From an uncultured Clostridia bacterium (GTDB lineage Bacteria; Bacillota; Clostridia; Peptostreptococcales; Anaerovoracaceae), in NCBI GenBank assembly GCA_934233735.1, contig CAKQGQ010000006.1, positions 1 to 64,000 on the forward strand: DNA of 64,000 nt. Reading direction: 5' to 3'. Every line of letters starts with the position of its first letter. Within the stretch, counting starts at the first letter, position 1. Of the stretch, positions 26,495 to 34,029 are shown in pieces. The position numbers were made by a program, and so were the translations under genes. A model generated the notes under the pieces. It was not told where the DNA came from. It worked only from the letters and a program-made list of their open reading frames with translations, and ran no database searches.

Positions 26495-26968
26495 TTATCT
26501 GCTGATCTTTTCGATCTGGTAGTGAAGGGTTCCGTCAGGAACAATAATTTCGACAAGGTCTCCCCTCTTTCTGCCGATGAGGTGCTGTCCCACCAAAGAT
26601 TCGTTTGAAATCTTAAGGGCGAACGGATCAGCCTCAGTGGAGCCCACGATGGTAAATTCCATTTCGTCTCCGTTGTCAAGATCTTTGACAAGCACCTTGG
26701 ATCCTACTCCAACGAAGTCGTTTGTCATTTCTTCTTCGTTGATAATCCTGGCTTTCTTCATCATATCTTCAAGCTTGAAAATTCTTTCCTCAAGCTCTGC
26801 CTGCTCGTTTTTCGCTGCGTCATACTCAGCGTTTTCCGAAAGGTCGCCGTAAGAAATCGCTTCTTTTAATTTTTCGGAAATTTCCTTTCGTCTTACGGAT
26901 ACGAGTTCTTCATGCTCCGCTACAATTTTGTCATACCCCTCTTGGGTCAACAGCAATTCTTCTGCCAT
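26495..26968 (-). CDS. greA: Transcription elongation factor GreA
   Basis: 157 residues, the standard length. An N-terminal antiparallel coiled coil (1-75; 'LTQEGYDKIVAEHEEL', acidic tip near 'SYGDLSENAEY') is followed by the FKBP-like domain (80-157; 'GSTEADPFALKISNESLVG'). GreA enters the RNA polymerase secondary channel and rescues backtracked complexes. GGAGGG precedes the ATG. It heads the greA-lysS operon. Confidence 0.97.
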   Translation of the reverse strand: MAEELLLTQEGYDKIVAEHEELVSVRRKEISEKLKEAISYGDLSENAEYDAAKNEQAELEERIFKLEDMMKKARIINEEEMTNDFVGVGSKVLVKDLDNGDEMEFTIVGSTEADPFALKISNESLVGQHLIGRKRGDLVEIIVPDGTLHYQIEKISR

Positions 26969-27053
26969 TTTAACGCCCTCCGTTTTGTTTTTGTATATTA
27001 TATCTAATTATTCTATCATTTTTGGTATTTTTTATCAACCAAAATTCGCCGCT

Positions 27054-27761
27054 TTATGCAATTTCCAGTGCAATTTCCATCATTTTTGTGAAGTTGAGCT
27101 GTCTTTCCTCGGAAGTCGTCGCTTCTCCGGTGAAAGGATTATCGGAAATCGTGCAGATTGCAAGCGCATTTTTGCCGGCTCTCGCAGCATTCATGTAAAG
27201 TGCTGCTGCCTCCATCTCGACTGCGAGCACGCCCATCTTCTGCCATTTGGAAAGTTCCATGGAATCATCATAGAAAGTATCTGAGGAATAAAGGTTGCCG
27301 ACAACCGGCTTTATTCCCATATCTTCTGCGGCCTTAACCGCCTTCTGAAGCAGCTCAAACGAGCAGATCGGTGCAAAATCCCCCGGCAGATCGAACTGAC
27401 GGCTGTAGGAGGAATTCGTGCATGCACCCTGTCCGATTACGATGTCCCTGACTTTCAGATCCGGACGGATGACTCCCGCGGTTCCCACGCGAATAATGTT
27501 TTCCACGTCATAAAAATTAAAAAGTTCGTAAGAATAGATACCGATGGACGGCATTCCCATGCCCGATGCCATTACGGACACCCGTTTACCTTTGTATGTT
27601 CCGGTGTAGCCTTGAACGCCTCTGACATTGTTAATCAGTTTGGCATCCGTGAGAAAAGTTTCCGCGATAAATTTGGCACGGAGCGGATCTCCCGGCATCA
27701 GAACGGTCTTTGCAAAATCGCCCGCTTTCGCTTCGATATGAGGTGTAGGTATGTTTGACAT
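27054..27761 (-). CDS. deoD: Purine-nucleoside phosphorylase, DeoD type
   Basis: 235 residues, hexameric DeoD family. Visible are the phosphate loop 'MPGDPLRAKFIAE', 'SGMGMPSIGIYSYEL', 'RVGTAGVI' and the nucleoside-binding 'VLAVEMEAAALY' with catalytic 'CTISDNPFTGE'. It cleaves purine (deoxy)nucleosides to base and ribose-1-phosphate for salvage. GGGAGGG precedes the ATG. It is divergent from the asparaginase gene, with a 69-bp shared control region. Confidence 0.96.
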   Translation of the reverse strand: MSNIPTPHIEAKAGDFAKTVLMPGDPLRAKFIAETFLTDAKLINNVRGVQGYTGTYKGKRVSVMASGMGMPSIGIYSYELFNFYDVENIIRVGTAGVIRPDLKVRDIVIGQGACTNSSYSRQFDLPGDFAPICSFELLQKAVKAAEDMGIKPVVGNLYSSDTFYDDSMELSKWQKMGVLAVEMEAAALYMNAARAGKNALAICTISDNPFTGEATTSEERQLNFTKMMEIALEIA

Positions 27762-27830
27762 AAATTTGCCCTCCCTTGTTTTTTATGATATACTTATATT
27801 ATCACAAATCAATGATTTTTCAAGGAGTTA

Positions 27831-28856
27831 ATGAGTCTAATGATGAAAAAAAGAGTATGTATCTTATATACGGGCGGAACAATCGGTATGGTTCCCACAG
27901 AGCTTGGATATGCACCCAAGCAGAAATATTTTTCGAGCTTGCTGGATGAAATCTCCCAGCTCAAAAATAAAGATATGCCAAACTGGGATGTTGTGGAGTT
28001 TGATCCACTGCTGGACTCCGCAAACGTTGCGGTAGAGCAGTGGGTAAACATCGGCAGGGAAATTCGGGACCGATACAACAATTATGACGGTTTTGTCGTT
28101 CTTCACGGCACGGACACCATGTCCTACACCGCATCGGCGCTTTCCTTCATGCTTGAGGGTCTGAACAAACCGGTCGTTTTCACCGGTTCCCAAATTCCGC
28201 TTTGCGAGCTTCGAAGCGATGGAAGAGACAATCTTATCAATTCGATGCTTATCGCGGCGGATGGTGTTGCGAATGAGGTGTGTCTGTATTTTGCGGGAAA
28301 ACTTCTCCGCGGCAACCGCTCGACGAAAGTTTCCGCTGATGAACTGATGGCTTTCGCATCTCCGAACTACCCGGCTCTGGCCAATGTCGGAATCGATATC
28401 ATGTACAACCGACAGGCACTGATGATGCCGAAACAGGCAAGGGAATTTTCGCTTACGGAGATGAAACAGGTTCCGATCGGCGTTCTCAAAATTTTCCCGG
28501 GCATTCAATTTGAACTCTTCGAGCAGATTGTTGCCGAAAAACTGGACGGCGTCGTTCTCGAAACCTTCGGTGAGGGCAATATCCCGAGCAACAATCACAC
28601 TCTTGTGAACAGCATCCGCCGAGCATCCCAAAACGGTGCCATCGTTTCTGTCTGCTCGCAGTGTTACAGCGGGAGCACACGCCTTGGCATCTATGCAACC
28701 AGCAATGCACTCAAGGAATCGGGCGCTGTCGGCTGCTATGACATGACTACAGAAGCCGCCGTTGCCAAGCTCTATTACCTCTTCAGCTGCGGCTACCCGA
28801 AAGAAATGATTAAGGATTTGATGACACAGAATCTGCGCGGAGAAATCAGCATATAA
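27831..28856 (+). CDS. ansA: Type I (cytoplasmic) L-asparaginase
   Basis: About 338-341 residues. Both catalytic threonine motifs are present: 'YTGGTIGM' near residue 13-20 and 'LHGTDTMSYTA' near 91-101. No signal peptide, so the cytoplasmic low-affinity type. It hydrolyses asparagine to aspartate and ammonia. Start choice is uncertain: AAGGAG is only 3 nt from the ATG at 27831 and 12 nt from the ATG at 27840. It is divergent from deoD. Confidence 0.93.
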   Translation: MSLMMKKRVCILYTGGTIGMVPTELGYAPKQKYFSSLLDEISQLKNKDMPNWDVVEFDPLLDSANVAVEQWVNIGREIRDRYNNYDGFVVLHGTDTMSYTASALSFMLEGLNKPVVFTGSQIPLCELRSDGRDNLINSMLIAADGVANEVCLYFAGKLLRGNRSTKVSADELMAFASPNYPALANVGIDIMYNRQALMMPKQAREFSLTEMKQVPIGVLKIFPGIQFELFEQIVAEKLDGVVLETFGEGNIPSNNHTLVNSIRRASQNGAIVSVCSQCYSGSTRLGIYATSNALKESGAVGCYDMTTEAAVAKLYYLFSCGYPKEMIKDLMTQNLRGEISI

Positions 28857-28871
28857 AGCATAAAAAATCAC

Positions 28872-28901
28872 TTGACAAAGCGGAAGACTTTATATTATAC
28901 T
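28872..28901 (+). promoter_or_regulatory. Promoter of the flavodoxin gene
   Basis: TTGACA at 28872-28877, an 18-bp spacer and TATACT at 28896-28901. The expected start near 28908 falls at the left edge of the first palindromic operator. Confidence 0.75.
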
Positions 28902-28909
28902 ATGGTCAT

Positions 28910-28941
28910 AGTTAGCGTCGGCTAACCAACGCCGACGCTAT
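28910..28941 (+). terminator. Hairpin overlapping operator 1
   Basis: TAGCGTCGG pairs with CCGACGCTA (9 bp) and is followed by TTTTCTT. In the flavodoxin transcript it would form immediately at the 5' end and could act as an attenuator or a 5' stabilising structure. Confidence 0.45.
28911..28926. promoter_or_regulatory. Operator 1, GTTAGC-N4-GCTAAC
   Basis: A perfect 6-bp inverted repeat around GTCG at the predicted transcription start. It is identical in its arms to operator 2 at 28956-28971. The arms resemble DtxR/IdeR-type metal-regulator sites (TTAG...CTAA), which would suit iron control of flavodoxin; that is inference. Confidence 0.65.
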
Positions 28942-28955
28942 TTTCTTGGCGCGTA

Positions 28956-28971
28956 GTTAGCATATGCTAAC
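28956..28971. promoter_or_regulatory. Operator 2, GTTAGC-ATAT-GCTAAC
   Basis: A 16-bp perfect palindrome, 45 bp from operator 1 measured start to start (about four helical turns), lying in the leader before the flavodoxin start. The pair suggests cooperative binding of a dimeric regulator. Confidence 0.65.
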
Positions 28972-29019
28972 CTTCTCGCATCTTTATAATTAAACTAAAA
29001 GAAAGGTTGGATTTTGACA

Positions 29020-29442
29020 ATGAGTAAAATAGCAGTCGTATATTGGAGCGGTACAGGCAACACAGAAGCAATGGCAGCATCCGTTGCAGAAGGCGCAAAA
29101 GATGCAGGCGCAGAGGCAGTTATGCTGAAAGCCGCGGAATTTGACGCTTCCATGATGGATTCCTACGATGCAATCGCATTCGGCTGTCCTTCCATGGGCG
29201 CGGAAGAACTCGAAGAAGATGAATTCGCACCGATGTTTAAGGCATGCGAAGCAAAGCTTTCCGGCAAGAAAATCGCACTCTTCGGTTCCTATGGCTGGGG
29301 AGACGGCGAATGGATGCGCAACTGGGAAGAAACCTGCAAAAACGACGGCGCAGTTATGGCCTGCGACTTCGTAATCTGCAACGAAGCTCCGGACGATGAC
29401 GCTGCCGCAGCATGCAAAGCGCTCGGAAAAGCTCTCGCATAA
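29020..29442 (+). CDS. Flavodoxin
   Basis: About 140 residues, a short-chain flavodoxin. 'VVYWSGTGNTEAMA' is the FMN phosphate-binding loop; 'GCPSMGAEELEEDEF' and 'FGSYGWGDGEWM' are the two loops around the isoalloxazine ring. It is a low-potential electron carrier that often replaces ferredoxin when iron is short. The ATG at 29020 is 13 nt from AAAGG; an in-frame TTG at 29014 has better spacing, so two extra residues are possible. Paired palindromic operators stand upstream. The next promoter lies just after its stop. Confidence 0.95.
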   Translation: MSKIAVVYWSGTGNTEAMAASVAEGAKDAGAEAVMLKAAEFDASMMDSYDAIAFGCPSMGAEELEEDEFAPMFKACEAKLSGKKIALFGSYGWGDGEWMRNWEETCKNDGAVMACDFVICNEAPDDDAAAACKALGKALA

Positions 29443-29449
29443 TTACATA

Positions 29450-29478
29450 TTGTTTTCGCAAAAAAAATATGTTATACT
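29450..29478 (+). promoter_or_regulatory. Promoter of the lar/nickel operon
   Basis: TTGTTT (29450-29455), a 17-bp spacer and TATACT (29473-29478), only 8 bp after the flavodoxin stop. The predicted start near 29485 leaves a ~190-nt leader before larE. Confidence 0.8.
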
Positions 29479-29484
29479 GTATCA

Positions 29485-29660
29485 GAGATTCGGGACGGCA
29501 GAAAGCCGTTCCTGCCGATGCAGAAGCATCGGAGTTTAAAACAAAACATAAACAAAAATAAATCAAAACAAAATAAGAATTTTTACTGAATATTTTGAGA
29601 ATCGTATGCTTAGAAGGCACACACATCCTCTGAAGGGGATATGTGTGCTTTGCTTTTTTT
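29485..29660 (+). promoter_or_regulatory. Structured leader with terminator before larE
   Basis: Two compact hairpins come first (GGACGGC-AGAAA-GCCGTTCC near 29492-29511 and CCGATGC-AGAA-GCATCGG near 29514-29531). A long A-rich single-stranded stretch follows, then a terminator hairpin (29617-29630 with 29635-29648, GCACACACATCC/GGATATGTGTGC) and the run TGCTTTTTTT. The terminator lies inside the predicted lar transcript, 19 bp before the ATG, so attenuation control is likely. It does not show the conserved blocks of the NiCo riboswitch that I know. Confidence 0.6.
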
Positions 29661-29678
29661 GAAATTGAGGTGATTTTT

Positions 29679-30425
29679 ATGACTTTACAAGAATTTTTTG
29701 CACAGAATCCGAAGGTCGCAATCGCATTTTCCGGCGGTGTGGACTCCTCCTATCTGCTTTATGCGGCGAAGCAATATGCCAAGGAGGTCTGCGCTTACTA
29801 TGCAAATGCGGAGTTTCAGCCTGCTTTCGAGCTTGAGGACGCTGTCCGCTTAGCAAAAGAATTGGATGTCAGACTGGAAATTTTGGAATTAAATATTTTG
29901 GAAGTTCCCCATGTCAGTGATAATCCTTCCAACCGCTGCTACTACTGCAAAAGAGCTATTTTTACGGCAATCACAAATGCGGCATTAAAGGACGGCTTTT
30001 CGGTACTTCTGGACGGCACCAACGCCTCCGATGACACCGCTTCCCGTCCGGGAACAAAGGCACTTCAGGAGCTGTCCATCCTCTCCCCTCTGCGCGACTG
30101 CGAATTGACGAAGGAGTCAATCCGAAAACTTTCCCGTGAAGCGAACCTGTTTACATGGGATAAGCCTGCTTATGCCTGTCTCGCTACGAGAATTGCAACC
30201 GATGAGCAGATAACACCTGAGAAGCTTGCGGCGACCGAAGCGTCGGAGGCCTTCCTGCACAGCCTTGGATTTACAGACTTTCGAGTTCGCACGCAGGATG
30301 GTAACGCGAAAATTCAGCTGACGGAAAAAGATTTCCCATTGCTTTTGCAGCATCGCCGGCTAATCTTAGAAAAATTATCTTCCTATTATAAATCCGTTGT
30401 TCTTGATTTGGAGGTAAGAGGATGA
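29679..30425 (+). CDS. larE: LarE, sulfur insertase of nickel-pincer cofactor synthesis
   Basis: 248 residues from the ATG at 29679 (GAGGTGA, 5 nt). The N-terminal PP-loop 'AFSGGVDSS' (16-24) binds ATP and adenylates the pyridinium biscarboxylate mononucleotide made by LarB. Cysteines 87 and 90 (NRCYYCKR) and 167 (AYACLATR) form the triad seen in Fe-S-type LarE; the Lactobacillus plantarum enzyme keeps only the last and sacrifices it. So this enzyme probably uses a [4Fe-4S] cluster to carry sulfur. The larB ATG overlaps its stop by 4 bp. Confidence 0.95.
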   Translation: MTLQEFFAQNPKVAIAFSGGVDSSYLLYAAKQYAKEVCAYYANAEFQPAFELEDAVRLAKELDVRLEILELNILEVPHVSDNPSNRCYYCKRAIFTAITNAALKDGFSVLLDGTNASDDTASRPGTKALQELSILSPLRDCELTKESIRKLSREANLFTWDKPAYACLATRIATDEQITPEKLAATEASEAFLHSLGFTDFRVRTQDGNAKIQLTEKDFPLLLQHRRLILEKLSSYYKSVVLDLEVRG

Positions 30426-31183
30426 ACACAGATATACGAAAATTATTGGAAGCGGTCAGCAGCGGCTCGGTTTCCGTTGACGACGCGCTTTTGAAACTGA
30501 AGGTGAAGCCTTTTGAAGATATCGGTTATGCGAAGGTAGATATGCACCGAAAGCTCAGACAGGGCACGGCGGAGGTCATCTACGGCGCGGAAAAAACGCC
30601 GGAGCAGATTATCGGAATCGCCGACACCATGTTGCGGGGCGGACAAGATACGATTCTGATTACCCGCCTTTCCCCGGAAGCCGCGGCTGAGGTTGGCAGA
30701 ATTCACCCTCTGAATTATCATTCGGAAGCTCACTGCGGCGTTATCGGCTCCGTGCCTGAGACGGACGGAATCGGAAAGATCGTTATTGCGACAGGAGGCA
30801 CCTGCGACATTCCCGTCGCGGAAGAAGCCGCGCTGACAGCTTCTGTCCTCGGCAACGAGGTCGTGCGCCTTTACGATGTGGGAGTTGCCGGTCTGCACCG
30901 CACGCTCTCTCACCTCGACGATATTATGGACGCAAGCGTTATCATTGCGATTGCAGGCATGGAGGGCGCGCTTGCAAGCGTACTCGGCGGTCTTGCGGAC
31001 TGCCCGGTGATTGCGGTTCCGACCAGTGTGGGCTACGGAGCGTCCTTTCACGGACTTTCCGCGCTATTATCCATGCTGAATTCCTGCGCAAGCGGCGTAT
31101 CGGTGGTAAACATCGACAACGGCTTCGGCGCAGGCTACCTTGCCAACATGATCAACCATATGAATTTGAAGAAAGAAGGTTAA
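30422..31183 (+). CDS. larB: LarB, carboxylase/hydrolase of nickel-pincer cofactor synthesis
   Basis: 253 residues. The C-terminal half (~115-250) resembles the PurE carboxylase fold, with 'IVIATGGTCDIPVAEEAA' and 'VPTSVGYGASFHG'; the N-terminal ~110 residues are LarB-specific (FEDIGYAKVDMHRKLRQG; 'EVIYGAEKTPEQI'). LarB carboxylates the pyridinium ring of nicotinic acid adenine dinucleotide and cleaves the phosphoanhydride, the first step of the pathway. It overlaps larE by 4 bp and ends 2 bp before larC. Confidence 0.95.
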   Translation: MNTDIRKLLEAVSSGSVSVDDALLKLKVKPFEDIGYAKVDMHRKLRQGTAEVIYGAEKTPEQIIGIADTMLRGGQDTILITRLSPEAAAEVGRIHPLNYHSEAHCGVIGSVPETDGIGKIVIATGGTCDIPVAEEAALTASVLGNEVVRLYDVGVAGLHRTLSHLDDIMDASVIIAIAGMEGALASVLGGLADCPVIAVPTSVGYGASFHGLSALLSMLNSCASGVSVVNIDNGFGAGYLANMINHMNLKKEG

Positions 31184-31185
31184 AT

Positions 31186-32418
31186 ATGAAGACTTTGTAC
31201 CTTGACTGCGGAATGGGAGCTGCGGGCGACATGCTTTCGGCGGCTTTGCTCGAGCTGCTCCCAAATCCCGATGAATTTATAAAAGAGCTGAATGCGCTCG
31301 GCATTCCCGGTGTCGTTTTCAAAGCCGAGCCGTCCGTAAAATGCGGCATTACCGGAACGCGGATGGTCGTGACCGTAAATGGAAAAGAGGAAGAAAGTCA
31401 TGACCGCCATCATCACGAACACCATCACCACCAAGCGCACAAGCACCACCATGAGCACAGTCATGAAAACCACCACACCCACAGCGGACTGCACGACATC
31501 GAGCACATCGTATGCGACCACCTTGCTCTTTCCCCGAAAGTCAAGGAAGATGTCATGGCGGTGTACGGCCTGATTGCGGAGGCGGAAAGCCATGCGCACG
31601 GACTTCCCGTAACGCAAATCCACTTTCATGAAGTCGGCACGATGGATGCAGTTGCCGACATTACCGCCGTTTGTATGCTGATGGAACGGCTGGCTGTTGA
31701 TGAAGTCGTGGTCTCCCCTGTCCATGTCGGCAGCGGGCAGGTCAAATGTGCACACGGAATCCTTCCGGTTCCCGCCCCTGCAACAGCATATATCTTGAAA
31801 GACATCCCGATTTACGGCGGTGCTGTCAGCGACGAGCTTTGCACGCCTACGGGAGCTGCACTGCTTCGTCATTTCGCGAATCGTTTCGGCAGCATGCCTG
31901 TGCTGAAACCGCACAGCATCGGCTACGGAATGGGGAAAAAGGATTTCGAAGCGGCAAACTGCGTTCGCGCGATTTTGGGTGAAACCGAAGATGCGGTCGA
32001 TGTAATCTGCGAACTTTCCTGCAATGTGGATGACATGAGCGGAGAAGCTGTCGGTTTTGCGATGGATAGACTTTTTGAAGTGGGCGCACTGGATGTATAC
32101 ACAGTCCCGATTGGTATGAAAAAATCCCGTCCTGCCGTGATGATTCATGTAATGTGCCGCGAAAGCGACAAAGAAACCATCCTTGAAACCATTTTCAAGC
32201 ATACGACAACGATTGGCATTCGCGAAAATATTCTCCGCCGCTATACCCTTACCCGCCGCACGGAAACGGAGGAAACTGTTTACGGCCTTGTACGGTGCAA
32301 AATTTCCTCAGGCTACGGCACGCAGCACAAAAAATACGAATACGACGACCTTGCGCGTATCGCAAAGGAAAACGACCTCTCGATTGAGACGGTTTTGACG
32401 AATATAAAAGCAAAATGA
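31186..32418 (+). CDS. larC: LarC, nickel insertase (nickel-pincer cyclometallase)
   Basis: 410 residues in one uninterrupted frame, so no programmed frameshift is needed as in L. plantarum larC1/larC2. Residues 1-65 give the 'LDCGMGAAGDML' motif; a histidine-rich loop at ~70-100 (16 His, e.g. HHHEHHHHQAHKHHHEH) likely binds nickel; the rest follows the family ('FHEVGTMDAVADI', 'CNVDDMSGEAVGFAMDRL'). LarC inserts Ni(II) into the dithiolated nucleotide using CTP. It is followed at 12 bp by the importer genes. Confidence 0.96.
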   Translation: MKTLYLDCGMGAAGDMLSAALLELLPNPDEFIKELNALGIPGVVFKAEPSVKCGITGTRMVVTVNGKEEESHDRHHHEHHHHQAHKHHHEHSHENHHTHSGLHDIEHIVCDHLALSPKVKEDVMAVYGLIAEAESHAHGLPVTQIHFHEVGTMDAVADITAVCMLMERLAVDEVVVSPVHVGSGQVKCAHGILPVPAPATAYILKDIPIYGGAVSDELCTPTGAALLRHFANRFGSMPVLKPHSIGYGMGKKDFEAANCVRAILGETEDAVDVICELSCNVDDMSGEAVGFAMDRLFEVGALDVYTVPIGMKKSRPAVMIHVMCRESDKETILETIFKHTTTIGIRENILRRYTLTRRTETEETVYGLVRCKISSGYGTQHKKYEYDDLARIAKENDLSIETVLTNIKAK

Positions 32419-32430
32419 AAGGAGTTACTT

Positions 32431-34029
32431 ATGAACAGGAAAAAATTTCTTTCGTTGTTCCTTGCCCTTCTCCTGCTGCTCGGCACGAGCGGGTGCGGAA
32501 GCAAAACAGACAATCCTATAAAAACGGACAGCGTGGTAATCGCAGTCGGCTCCGAGCCGGAAACTCTTGACCCGACGCAGGGATGGGGACACGGCAATTC
32601 GCCGATTGTGCAAAGCACGCTGGTGAAATATACTGCCGATTTGGATTTTGAAAATGATCTCGCTTCGGGTTACGAACTGTCTGCAGACGGTCTGACATGG
32701 ACCTTTACGCTGCGGGACGACGCTTATTTCACGGATGGTGAGAAGGTAAAGGCATCCGATGTCGCATTTACACTGGAAACGGCTAAAGCCGCACAAAGCG
32801 CAGTCGACCTTACCTATATGGAAAGTGCCTCTGCAAAGGACGATGCGACGGTTGTCATCAAACTTTCCAAGCCGACCTCAATCTTCCTCAACACCCTTGC
32901 TTCTGTCGGCATAGTGCCCGAGCATGCTTACGGGGAAGATTACGGCAGAAACCCCATCGGTTCCGGTCCCTACAAGCTGGTCGAGTGGAAAGAACAGGAG
33001 CAGCTTCTCTTCACGGCAAACGAAAATTACTACGGCAAAGTGCCTGCAATTAAAAATGTAACGGTTGTCTTCATGTCCGAAGACGCAGCCTTGGCTGCGG
33101 TACAGGCAGGCGAAGTCGATGCCGCCTACTCCAGTGCCACGCTCGGAACGACAGAAATAAGCGGTTACCATGTCGAAGCAATCACCTCTGCCGATAATCG
33201 CGGCTTCACCCTTCCGATGCTTCCCGACGAGGGCAAAACCACGGATAGCGGCGCAAAAATCGGCAATAATGTAACCTGCAATTTGGAAATTCGGCAGGCA
33301 GTCGCCTATGCGATTGACCGCCGGCAGATTGCCGATACGGTTTTGAACGGGTTCGGCAGGCCCGCCTATTCCGAAAATGACGGTATGCCTTGGAATAACC
33401 CGGATGTAAAACTTGAAACGGATTTGGAATATGTGAAAAAGCTGCTCTCAGGTGCAGGCTGGGCTGACACTGACGGCGATGGAATCGTTGAGAAGAACGG
33501 GTTAAAAGCGGAATTCCGCTGCTTGTACCCGGCAGGCGATTCTGCGCGGCAGGCGGTTGGCATGGCGGCCGCACAGCAGCTTGAAGCGATTGGAATTAAA
33601 GTAAATGTGGAAGGCAAAAGCTGGGATGAAATTACGAAGTTCATGTTTTCCGAAGCGGTGCTGATGGGCTGGGGCTCTGCGAACCCGAACGAAACCTACT
33701 ACCTGTACCGCTCGGGCGGCGCGCTTTTGGACGACTTCTACAATCCTGAGGGCTATGCAAGTGAAACCACAGACAAATATCTGGACGCTGCAATGACGGC
33801 GCTGAGCCCGGAGGAAGCCAATGAAAACTGGAAAAAAGTACAGTGGGACGGCACATCAGGCACCGCGATGCAGGGCGCATGCCCCTGGGTCTGGATTGTC
33901 AACCTCGACCATGTAACCTATGTCCGCGACGGACTTTCCATCGGAAAGCAGCCGATTCACGGTCATGGACACGGCTTCTCCCTGATCCAGAACCTCAGCG
34001 AATGGTCCTGGAGTGAGGCGTCGGCATGA
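32431..34029 (+). CDS. ABC importer substrate-binding lipoprotein (nickel/peptide family 5)
   Basis: 532 residues. A lipoprotein signal (MNRKKFLSLFLALLLLLG, cysteine in TSGCGS near residue 22) anchors it to the outer face of the membrane. The SBP_bac_5 fold shows 'GSEPETLDPTQGWGHGNSPIVQ' (start of lobe I), 'LTWTFTLRDDAYFTDG' and 'IGSGPYKLVEWK'. The family carries nickel (NikA) or peptides; its place directly after larC argues for nickel or a nickel chelate. The stop overlaps the next ATG by 4 bp. Confidence 0.9.
   Translation: MNRKKFLSLFLALLLLLGTSGCGSKTDNPIKTDSVVIAVGSEPETLDPTQGWGHGNSPIVQSTLVKYTADLDFENDLASGYELSADGLTWTFTLRDDAYFTDGEKVKASDVAFTLETAKAAQSAVDLTYMESASAKDDATVVIKLSKPTSIFLNTLASVGIVPEHAYGEDYGRNPIGSGPYKLVEWKEQEQLLFTANENYYGKVPAIKNVTVVFMSEDAALAAVQAGEVDAAYSSATLGTTEISGYHVEAITSADNRGFTLPMLPDEGKTTDSGAKIGNNVTCNLEIRQAVAYAIDRRQIADTVLNGFGRPAYSENDGMPWNNPDVKLETDLEYVKKLLSGAGWADTDGDGIVEKNGLKAEFRCLYPAGDSARQAVGMAAAQQLEAIGIKVNVEGKSWDEITKFMFSEAVLMGWGSANPNETYYLYRSGGALLDDFYNPEGYASETTDKYLDAAMTALSPEEANENWKKVQWDGTSGTAMQGACPWVWIVNLDHVTYVRDGLSIGKQPIHGHGHGFSLIQNLSEWSWSEASA

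Noticed and set aside
27864..28871. 335-codon frame opposite the asparaginase gene
   Set aside because: Antisense shadow of a clearly identified enzyme, without a start signal or family resemblance.
29485..29678. NiCo riboswitch in the larE leader
   Set aside because: Hairpins and terminator are present, but the conserved sequence blocks of that class are not recognisable.
31180..32202. 340-codon minus-strand frame opposite larC
   Set aside because: Antisense shadow; the plus-strand LarC motifs account for the sequence.
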